Shown here piece by piece: positions 11,901 to 20,918 of a DNA stretch of 64,000 bases. Each line of letters opens with the position of its first letter. The stretch's first letter is position 1. A program made the translations under genes and the position numbers. Under the pieces are notes generated by a model. That model was not told the origin of the DNA, searched no databases, and saw nothing but the letters and a program-made list of their open reading frames with translations. The DNA is from Argopecten irradians (taxonomy: Eukaryota > Mollusca > Bivalvia > Pectinida > Pectinidae): positions 53,829,997 to 53,893,996 of the forward strand of contig NC_091135.1 of the NCBI RefSeq assembly GCF_041381155.1. The letters are read 5' to 3'.

Positions 11901-14900
11901 CCGGACGGTTTGTCCTTTTGACGGTCACCTACAAAACGACAATTTAAAGACAATGTGTCCAAGTTTTACAAAATATAATTTATTAACTGTTGGATGCAAT
12001 TTCCCTTACAATATGATCAATTTTCTACACTAGGTAATGCACAATTAACACAGGAATTCTTGTAAAATGTGTATCTGACCTGCATTGATCATCAGCACTA
12101 AATATAATGTTTAATACATTTTACTTTTCTACCAGATTAATTAACATAAACTATTTATACTTGTCAGCATCTGTTAGTACATACCTTGATCTGTCTGCCT
12201 CTAAAAAGTGAATCGTCTAGGGCTTGTGCAGTGGCTACAGAGTCTTTGTCAGCAAATTCTACATACGCAAATCTGAAAAATAAACAAGACAACTATCTAC
12301 TATAACATTATGATCTAAGATTATCAGAGGAAAAAAGATGGAAAGCATCAAAATCTTCTAGGTAGTAGGATTTTACACCCATTTTAATAAAGTTTTCTCT
12401 CTTTTTATATATATACATATTGTTGATTGTTTTTTATCTCTAAAAACTAAGATAAAATGCACAACAAATTTTCACAAATGTTATGATCAGCCATATTGTA
12501 CCCTTTAGGATGCCCGGTATATTTATCACATAAAATTGTCACTCGGTTCACTGATCCACAGCCATGGAAATGTTGTTCTAGTTCTTCAGCTGTAGCTCCA
12601 TAATCCACCTAAAACACACAATCAAGACTATACTGAGGTTTAGGTGATTCTCAAACAGCAGTTAACGATGGAATATTTGAATATGTTGTGTATAGTATAT
12701 GTATTTAGCAGTTGTATTCAAGATCAGCGAAAATTTGAAATCAACACTACAGTGTAGCTCCTTAGTCTAACATGTAAAAACATCATTTCTTGAATACTTC
12801 TGACAAGTTCTGTACCGATCATTGATTCAGTGTCTGACATGTGTTGCATAGATATTGTTCTGTACATGTTATAAAATCAACGAAAAAGTATTCATTGTGT
12901 ATGTATTTATCCAACAGAAAAGTTGAATTATTCACATGTGATCATGACAATTCAATGACTATATCAAATTACAGGAAATGTTGATGGACAGACAACAGAT
13001 ACAGCATCCATGACACAAGCTCATTGATCCTTCGAATTTGGACCATGTGTTTTAAGCTGTGTACAATTTTATATTGCTTGTTTATTTAGCAGTTGTATTC
13101 AAGATCAGCTGAAAGTTGAAATCAACACTACAGTGTAGCTCTTTAGTCTAACATGTAAAAACATCATTTCTTGAATACTCCTGTACCAAATATTAATGTC
13201 TAACATGTGTTACATAGATACTGTTATAAAGTCAGTGAAAAAATTTGTATCCCCAACCAAAGTAAATTTTGATTTTAGGTTCCATGTGAATAGTAACAAG
13301 CTCTGGGCCTGTATCGCTCACCTGGTTTGTAATGCTACGTAATGTTCTGAATATAAGTTCATTGTTTCTTTTCTAAAGGAATTTGAATATTTACCTCTAA
13401 TTCCCCTATTGGGCCCCACTCTTTCTGCTCCAGGGGGTCAAAGCCAAAATTTATACGAATTCTGTTAACCTCAAGGATGTTTCTGGCCAAATTTGGTTAC
13501 AATCCATGCAGAACTCTAGGACAAGTAGCAATTTTTAGGATTTACCTCTATTTCCCCTATTGGGCCCCGCCCCTCCTGCCCCCAGGGGGGTCAGAGCCAA
13601 AATTTATACAAGTTTTGTTTCCCTTCCCCAAAGGATGTTTGTGGCCAAATTTGGTTACAATCAATGCAGAACTCTAGGACAAGTAGCGATTTATAGGATT
13701 TACCTCTATTTCCCCTATTGGGCCCGCCCCTCCTGCCCCCAGGGGTGTCAGAGCCAAAATTTATACAAGTTTTGTTTCCCTTCCCCAAAGGATGTTTGTG
13801 GCCAAATTTGGTTACAATCCATGCAGAACTCTAGGACAAGTAGCGATTTATAGGATTTACCTCTATTTCCCCTATTGGGCCCGCCCCTCCTACCCCCGGG
13901 GGGGTCAGAGCCAAAATTTATACAAGTTCTGTTCCCCTTCCCCCAAGGATGTTTCTGGCCAAATTTGGTTACAATCCATCCAGAACGCTAGGATAAGTAG
14001 CGATTTATAGGATTTACTTCTATTTCCCCTATTGGGCCTCGCCCCTCCTGCCCCCGGGGGGGTCAGAGACAAAATTTATACAAGTTCTGTTTCCCTTCCC
14101 CCAAGGATGTTTCTGGCCAAATTTGGTTACAATCCATCCAGAACTCTAGGACAAGTAGCGATTTATAGGATTTACCTCTATTATCCCTATTGGGCCCCGC
14201 CCCTTCTGCCCCACAGGGGTCAGGGTCACCATTTATGCAAAATCTGATCCCCTTCCCCTAAGGAAGTTTCTGGCCAAATTTGGTTGCAATCCATGCAGAA
14301 CTCTAGGACAAGTAGTGTTTTATAGGATTTACCTCTATTACCCCTATTGGGCCCCGCCCCTCCTGTCCCAGGGGGGTCAGGGTCACCATTTATGCAAAAT
14401 CTGATCCCCTTCCACTAAGGAAGTTTCTGGCCAAATTTGGTTGCAATCCATGCAGAACTCTAGGACAAGTAGCGATTTATAGGATTTACCTCTATTACCC
14501 CTTTTGGGCCCCGCCCCTCCTGCCCCAGGGGGGTCAGGGTCACCATTTATGCAAAATCTGATCCCCTTCCCCTAAGGAAGTTTCTGGCCTTATTTGGTTG
14601 CAATCCATGCAGAACTCTAGGACAAGTAGCGATTTATAGGATTTACCTCTATTACCCCTATTGGGCCCCACCCCTCCTGCCCCAGGGGGGTCAGGGTCAC
14701 CATTTATGCAAAATCTGATCCCCTTCCCCTAAGGAAGTTTCTGGCCTTATTTGGTTGCAATCCATGCAGAACTCTAGGACAAGTAGCGATTTATAGGATT
14801 TACCTCTATTACCTCTATTGGGCCCCGCCCCTCCTGCCCCAGGGGGGTCAGGGTCACCATTTATACAAAATCTGATCCCCTTCCCCTAACGAAGTTTCTG

Positions 14901-17809
14901 ACCAAATTTGGTTAAAATCCATGCAGAACTCTAGGACAAGTAGCGATTTAAAGGAAATGTTGACGGACGGACGCCGGACGCCGCGCCATGGCAATAGCTC
15001 ACCGGCCCTTCGGGCCAGGTGAGCTAACAATTTGCAAATGATGTAACAAGAATATGATATGTAAATAATATAACCAAACTAAGGAATAAAATGGCATGTT
15101 TGAAGAAAGTCTTGTTTGAAAAAGTGTGCATATAGTTAAACTAGCAAGGCTATGTACATGATGTATTGTTGTAAATATTTCTTTATTCTAGGTTAACGAC
15201 ACTTTCGAGTTTAGTTACAAGTTTTCACTAATATCTAGCAATGGATGAGCCAAAGATTTAAATAGTGGTTTTTTTCACTTACTATTTTCAACAGCCCATG
15301 CCTTTTCAATTGGGAAAATAACTCGGAATTTGGAAAAAAATTGGGAAAAATTTCAGGGGTGTCAAAAAATTTCAAAATCACTTGCCACGGGCAAGTAGAG
15401 TCCAATAATTCACTTGCAATTGCCAAAACTAAATTCCACTTGCTCCCCAAAATTCCATATTTTATCGCAGTACTGTACTTATTAGAAAATTAAAAATCAT
15501 AAACTTTAGAATGATCTAATGCTATTTAACAAGATATTTTCCTTCTATTATTAGAATAAAAATAAAACAATTAATTTGCAGCACTATTTGCATATTTAAA
15601 ACTTTTTTTTTCGTTTCTCTATCCATTTTTTTTTCTAAATTCCTGAATTCCATAAACCAGATTCCAGCTCCATTATTAGATTCCAAGTACTACTTCCTAC
15701 CTTGAACAGATATCGTTTTTACACAGAAAAACTCCTTGTTTATGTCGAAAAAATAATAATTAGACAACAAATTATGTAAGTTAACTCTGGAAACATTGTT
15801 AAATAACTTAAATGCAGTTAACTATTGTTTTTATCGGCTTGAATGTCTGTAAAACGTCTCTGAACTGAAGGTGCACCTAGCGACCTAGTTATGCTCATTC
15901 GATTTTGTTTTCATTTTGTGAAATAAAAATTGTTTCTAATCCCAAATTATTTGTTATTTCACTGCATTTGATCAGTTTTTATTGGGAAATTTGACTTCAA
16001 AATTGGGAAAATAAGGCATTTTTGGCTAGGGGAAACAGCCGAAGTTCGGCTGTAGATTCGACCAAAAACCCCCACTGAAATATGATTAATTAAGATATAT
16101 TTTTTTATTTTAATTAATAATTTAATATATGTTTCACAACAGTAGTAAAGATATGAAAACTGGTTCAAGATCAGCAATAAATTGAAATCATAGCTACAGA
16201 GTAGCTCTTTAGTCTAACATGTGTTAAACATCATCTCTTGAACCAGTTTATAACATCAAAACATGTATAGCCAATACTTGCATTAGGATTTCCAACTACT
16301 GACATGAAACTGACCAAGAACACAATAAAAAGATACCTACATTTCCAACGTATACAGATCGGTTATCAGCTTCAAGTTTTTCTTCAACTGTGGGGAATCC
16401 AGCTGCAACCAAAATGGAAAAAAAAATTCCATCAAAGTAAAATTGTAGAAAAATTTACCTTTATTTTTTTCAAATAAACCCAAAAAGTTGATGCAAGATG
16501 AAAAAAAAAACAATAGGTCAGTTGGCTTAAGGTGAGCAACACAGTCTCACCTATATATATAGACTCTGGACCCATTTGTACATGATAAAAACCCTAAGAC
16601 TAGTTTTTTTAATTAATTTTTGGTCAAAGGTCAAAAGATAAGTCACAGTGGCCTAGTACTGGTATGCGACACGCTGTCTCAATTAGAGGAAGCCATATAT
16701 ATATACTACATCAAACTCCAATCCAAAGCTATACAGTCGAGATAAAGCCCACACAAATGTGCAGATACACAATACAAACCTATCCCTCCCCAAAAAAGTT
16801 CCTCTTGTTACATACAGGCAGTGAAAATCATACGGTTGTTGGAGATTTCTTGGTTATGATAATACATACCGGTAGTAGGTGTTGTTGTTGGTGAGGTGAT
16901 GTTCATTTGTTTTTCTACTTCATTCTGCATTTCTTTCAATTTCTCTGCCTCTTCTTCCATCTCCTTTACACGGGCTTTGATTGCTTCCAGCTCCTAAAAT
17001 AAAGGCATGGATAGGCTTGTGAACTAATCATTTATTTCTGATATGTAATTAATCCGATGAAAACTTTTATGATATTGTTTTGAGATTAAAACCAAAGGAA
17101 CTATTTACTTCATTATTAATATTAGGCCTTTTTATGTTTAAGCGGGCAGCATTAAAACTTGTTCTATAAAATGAAAATAACTTTTTCTGCAACTAGCTTA
17201 TCAATCATGAATCCAATTGTGGACTTATGATACTGTAAGCCAACTTGTGTATTATACACAAAACTTGTCTAATATAGTCCATTTGGAGTATTGATTTGCT
17301 AATGCAAGATGAGTTTTAATTGATTGTTTCTAAACAAATCCATTCTTCTTATTTGAGAATAATGGGTCACTTCCTTTTGTGTCTGTTGTTTATTGTACAT
17401 GTAATGTATTGAATGATAAAGTTGCAGCAGCTGTTTTCCACGAATCAACTCCTTTGTCATTGCAAATCAATGAAGATCGTATGAACAGGTTGTAGGGGAA
17501 GGTTATATTTTTTTCAAACCAGAAGCAGAGCCTGACTGTGGTTGTGCCAAACCTGATGAAAACAAAGACTGGTTCAAATGCCCAATGCCAAACTTTGGGG
17601 GGCTCTTTCAAACCTAATATAATAAGTAACGCGGATTAAAGCAATTAGACTATTTATTATGTACATACCGGATCTTCTACGGCAGACTCATCATGGTTTG
17701 TTGATGTAGTGTCGACGTCATGATCGCCATCTCCTGCTTCGAACTGTTGTGCGTCCGGGTCGAAATCAGTTACAGAATCCTCTGCAAAATCTGGTTCTTT
17801 CTCGGCCAT
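8903..17809 (-). CDS. PABPN1: Polyadenylate-binding protein 2 (nuclear poly(A)-binding protein), complete, 7 coding exons
   Basis: Coding exons in gene order: 17669-17809, 16870-16993, 16341-16402, 12502-12608, 12185-12272, 11786-11928, 8903-8939; all introns GT-AG, total 702 nt, 233 aa. Role (family knowledge): binds growing poly(A) tails in the nucleus, stimulates poly(A) polymerase and sets tail length. Seen: acidic N-terminus (about 1-47), coiled-coil segment [20 protein letters not shown] (48-67) continuing to about 80, one RRM with RNP2 SVYVGN (104-109) and RNP1 KGFAYVEF (144-151), then an Arg/Gly-rich tail. The 12-codon last exon ends YYSPY, matching the vertebrate YSPY terminus, and joins through the donor TTCAC|GTACGT. 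Without that splice the protein would end in VYAK. Start: first ATG (MAEKEPD), with an in-frame 5' exon boundary just upstream. The last intron (2.8 kb) and intron 3 (3.7 kb) carry snoRNA-like genes. Confidence 0.95.
9063..9491 (+). mobile_element. Hairpin-ended element, family B short copy, containing snoRNA-like copy 1
   Basis: Starts AAGAGGTCCAGAGGGCCT then TGCTCACCCGG, and ends CCCTTCGGACCAGGTGGGCTAA, degenerate versions of the family B ends at 13297 and 15027. Instead of the usual tandem core it holds the snoRNA-like sequence 9211-9294 and the downstream segment TGTCTAACATGTGTTACATA. Lies in the last intron of PABPN1. Confidence 0.6.
9211..9294 (-). ncRNA. Box C/D snoRNA-like gene, copy 1
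   Basis: Minus strand, same as PABPN1. The terminal stem GTATTCAAGA/TCTTGATTAC has one mismatch. Box C is AUGAUGU (9277-9283), box D CUGA (9221-9224). The guide next to D, UUUCAACUUUC, is complementary to the conserved 28S tract GAAAGUUGAAA. The inner segment ACAUGUUAGACU pairs, with one mismatch, with 28S AGUCUAACACGU. rRNA sequences are from memory. Confidence 0.7.
9492..11640. other. PABPN1 last intron, unique part
   Basis: AT-rich intron without coding potential. It contains a 33-bp perfect direct duplication (unit starting TTCCTCCTAACATCTCCC) at 10318-10375 and an A-rich tract at 10738-10763. Confidence 0.5.
11641..11725 (-). ncRNA. Box C/D snoRNA-like gene, copy 2
   Basis: Perfect 10-bp terminal stem (GTATTCAAGA/TCTTGAATAC), box C AUGAUGU, box D CUGA at 11651-11654, both guide segments kept. 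Sits about 60 nt below the PABPN1 exon-6 donor, the closest copy to an exon. Confidence 0.75.
12714..12797 (-). ncRNA. Box C/D snoRNA-like gene, copy 3
   Basis: Perfect terminal stem, box C AUGAUGU and box D CUGA are present. The D-adjacent guide carries substitutions (AAATTTTCG before CUGA), while the inner guide ACAUGUUAGACUAAGGAGC is intact. In PABPN1 intron 3. Confidence 0.72.
13095..13178 (-). ncRNA. Box C/D snoRNA-like gene, copy 4
   Basis: Perfect terminal stem, box C, box D and both guides intact (UUUCAACUUUC before box D). About 380 bp from copy 3 in the same intron; flanks of the two copies are also similar, so they arose by duplication of a larger unit. Confidence 0.75.
13297..15027 (+). 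mobile_element. Hairpin-ended tandem-core element, family B long copy
   Basis: Starts CAAGCTCTGGGCCTGTATCG then CTCACCTGG; ends, after GACGGACGGACGCCGGACG, with the hairpin TAGCTCACCGGCCC-TTC-GGGCCAGGTGAGCTAA. The core is about nine direct repeats of ~157 bp (for example starting near 13508, 13665, 13822) with GAACTCTAGGACAAGTAGCG, a GGGCCC-rich block and GGCCAAATTTGGTT. The open frames over it are by-products of the repeat. Lies in PABPN1 intron 3. Confidence 0.85.
15028..16157. other. PABPN1 intron 3, remaining part
   Basis: AT-rich, no coding or repeat structure recognised apart from T- and A-runs. Confidence 0.4.
16158..16248 (-). ncRNA. Box C/D snoRNA-like gene, copy 5 (divergent)
   Basis: The terminal stem is AACTGGTTCAAGA/TCTTGAACCAGTT, 13 perfect pairs. 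It differs from the other copies on both strands, that is, by compensatory change. Box C GAUGAUGU and box D CUGA (16171-16174) are kept, as is the inner guide ACAUGUUAGACU. The D-adjacent guide has drifted (UUUCAAUUUAUUG). Most diverged and possibly oldest copy. Confidence 0.75.
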
Positions 17810-17980
17810 ATCTTAACTAATCATGAAAATATACTTTTATAAACAAACGGAAATGTTTACCTACTGCATTATTTGCGATCTATATATTACACTTACGTTC
17901 ATTTGATTATGATGGCGATGGATTTGATAGGGTTTTTAATTTACCTGTTTACTTTTCCGCCGGCCGGTATAATTTTCTTA
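17665..17980 (-). promoter_or_regulatory. PABPN1 start region and probable non-coding 5' exon
   Basis: Upstream of the ATG at 17809, an acceptor TGATTAG lies just 5' of TTAAGATATGG. A donor AAC|GTAAGT lies at 17891-17897, suggesting a short untranslated first exon from about 17897 to 17980. A GC-rich GCCGGCCGG block (near 17961) probably marks the core promoter. No TATA box seen. Confidence 0.45.
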
Positions 17981-18217
17981 CCACCCGATTGAAGAGTTCC
18001 AAAATTGTCAAAATAATATTTAAGAGTTACTTCCCCTTCCAACACGAGTGGTCCTGTGTACATATGTTTCCAATATGAAAATCTCACTTATAAATCCTTT
18101 ATGAAAAGTAAAGTATATGACAAATAAAGTTTAGAGTAATATACTTACTTGATATATTATATCTGTCAATAATTAATCAACTCATTCATAGATGCACAAT
18201 ATATTTATCAAAGCTGA

Positions 18218-18590
18218 CTTTTAAAGTCTTACATAATAATTCAATTTTGCTTGTTACGAGCATTTTTCATTGGCTTAAAAATTTACTTTATCAGCCCATT
18301 AAGGAAAAAATGGCGTCGCTGTTTATAACGTTGCTTCTGATTCGCTGAGATGACTGCGTAATGATTTCATAGACAGAAGAGTCCCAAAATGAATTTTGAA
18401 TATTGAAGAGATTATCTTTAGTAAATTGAATTATTAATTTGAATATATTTTTATGTTATGGAGATATAACACAAAAAATCTGAGTGTACTCTCATCATAA
18501 ACCACTTCGCGGTTTATTTACAGTATACTCAGATTTTTGTGTTACGCATGTATCCCCATAACATAAAAAATCTATTCAAGTTAATCCTTA
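18218..18590. mobile_element. Foldback MITE, copy 2 (family F, inverted)
   Basis: Inverted relative of 666-1015: the tail (AATTCAATTTTGCTTGTTAC...) comes first, then the snapback with TTATGTTATGGAGATATAAC on one side and GTTACGCATGTATCCCCATAAC, carrying a small insertion, on the other. Confidence 0.75.
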
Positions 18591-20918
18591 AATATTACTA
18601 CATGGTGCACAACACAAAATGACGGATGAAGCATGATAACTATGTCAGGTCATTCTGACCCTTTGGGTCAGATGATTTATTGATTTGTTATTTTAAACTA
18701 ACTTGTATTTATGAGTTTAGAAATCAAAATGTAGGACACAGGCCAAGCTGTTTTACTTGTTCAGACAGTTCCCTTTATTCATTTTCACAATATATTAGGC
18801 CTAATTGATAGAATTTACCTCACTTATAAGCAGCGAACCTATAGATTCCCCAGGTGTGAAGCTAACGTTCCCACAAAATCTATGGAGAGTGTCTGGCAAA
18901 CTTTCTCATTAAAATAGATCAAATTTTGAAATTTTGGTTTTGGCTTAATTGTGAAACAGAATCTCAAACAGTGCCACTAATAAGAGATATATACCAGTAG
19001 CTGCCTCCATAAAGTGTAAGCCTCAACCTCCATGATTCTGTATCTTTGTTATGGGAAGAACCAATCTACATATAGAATCCTCAGAAAATATTTTTCTTGA
19101 ATTTCTTCTGAAGTCGGAGGTCAAAGTTAGGGTCAGAGTGATCTATAATTTGGTAGGATCCTACCCTTGCAGCATCTTGGTTCATTGATAACCTCAGATA
19201 TGCAATACTTCAGTTAAAAGTTAGACTGGCCCCCAGACCCTAAGTTGTTGATAAAACTGTCTCAGCAGAGTTCATTGGATTATCTCCCCATAGTTTGAAA
19301 TTAGAATCAGACATGTAGTGGAGACAACAATAATCAAGCCAAACTTTAGTGATTTTTTTCAATAATCTGGAGACTGGTGGCCAGTCTAGTTAAAATTATA
19401 CAAGTAGTCAAGGCGACAGACCATTAAAAATATTTTTAAGTGTAGGTCAAGGGTCAATATGTGGGTCAGTGTGACCACCTTGAGTTAACTATGGTATGAA
19501 GTACACTGTACTGAACTGATGATCAAAATAATTATACTAAATGACAAGTAGTTGAGATAATGATAAAGCTTTTTTTTCTTTATTAAACTGTTAAACAAGA
19601 TATAAAGAACAAAGAATAAGAAGTAAATCATATCATAAATTATTTAATAAGTTTATTGTTAATATTTTTTTTAACTCTGCATGAACAAGCCAACATTCTA
19701 TAAACTGCTGTGTGTGTTCAATCAAGAACTTTAATTACAAATTTGCATACAATAAATTACAGGAATGAGAATCATGAACTTACGTTGAAATTTATCAATT
19801 AATGTTCATATATTATTTCCTGGCTAACTTCAATCATACAAAAGATTTTCCTTTGGCAAATACTCACAGGTAAAACAAAATAGAAGGAATATTCAGGACT
19901 TACATTCACTAAATGGACAAAACCAATCCTGCGCAAGAATATACATATATGTATTTATTCTCTCTGTTTAGTGTGACAATGATAACTTTTACAAAATTCT
20001 ATATACCACATCAGAGTCTATAAAACAAAGCACAACACAATATAATCAGAATATGTTACCATCATAATCACACATTTGTGTATAGTTATTGTAAACATTC
20101 TTTAATAAGTTATTCAACTTAAGGTATTAACAATGAAATCAATGTACATTTGTATGTTTGAAAAATAATCTAAAACACTAAGAAATTCAATACAGTAAAA
20201 TCAAGTGAACAAATTTCACTTCATAAAGTGTATTATCCGGGTAGGTAATTGTATATGACTTCAATTTACTCGTTTGAATTCAAACTTAAGATAACATAAG
20301 TACTCATGGTAACATATACATTTCATTCAAAGATATACTACAGGTAGCTTATTTGACCATTTTGGTGTAGCAAGGGAGGTAACTGAGGTGAGAAAAAGTC
20401 TAGAAAGACAGTTTATACACACATGGTTCCCAGAATACTCCTGCCACAGTATGAACCAAATTCTTTTCTCCCAAATTATGGATTCAAAAGAATTTGGGCA
20501 CAAGACCTAAAATTAATTTTAAATTGGTTCCTTTTTGACCCTAGGTATCATACCATGTGACAGACAAAAAATGCCGCACCATGCATTGTTAGTTCTATCC
20601 CGGCCCTCCCCCGAAAAAAAGGGGAAAAAAACTGTGTAAGGACATCCGATCTAATCACCTGTGATTTATAAAGAAAACAAATACCCGGTACTTTCTTTCT
20701 CAACACTTTCTGATTGAAGATAAAGAAAACTTTTAGACGACTGAAATTATATCTGTCAATATGTCATAGTTTTCCACCTGTCTTGTGCCAATTAAAACTG
20801 CTGCACACTATGTGATAAAAGGCATTAAAATTTAAAGTCACAGCTCTTACATTCCACCAAATAAGACATATTTCTTTAAATCTGTAACACATTTGTTAAA
20901 ATAATCACTGACTAGAAG
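18591..20918. other. Intergenic and probable FAM210A 3' UTR
   Basis: AT-rich. A small palindrome TCTGACCC-TTT-GGGTCAGA (near 18650-18668) followed by decayed GGTCAGTGTGACC blocks up to 19490 looks like a relic of a hairpin-ended element. TTTATT motifs around 19660 on this strand could be the FAM210A poly(A) signal. No coding region recognised. Confidence 0.4.

Noticed and set aside
13477..14247. Several 65-97 codon frames
   Set aside because: All fall on the family B tandem core and repeat the same peptide.
9205..16260. The ~85-bp intronic repeats as ordinary MITEs
   Set aside because: Their inverted ends are only 10-13 bp, with box C and D at fixed positions, and stem changes are compensatory, which fits a C/D snoRNA better.
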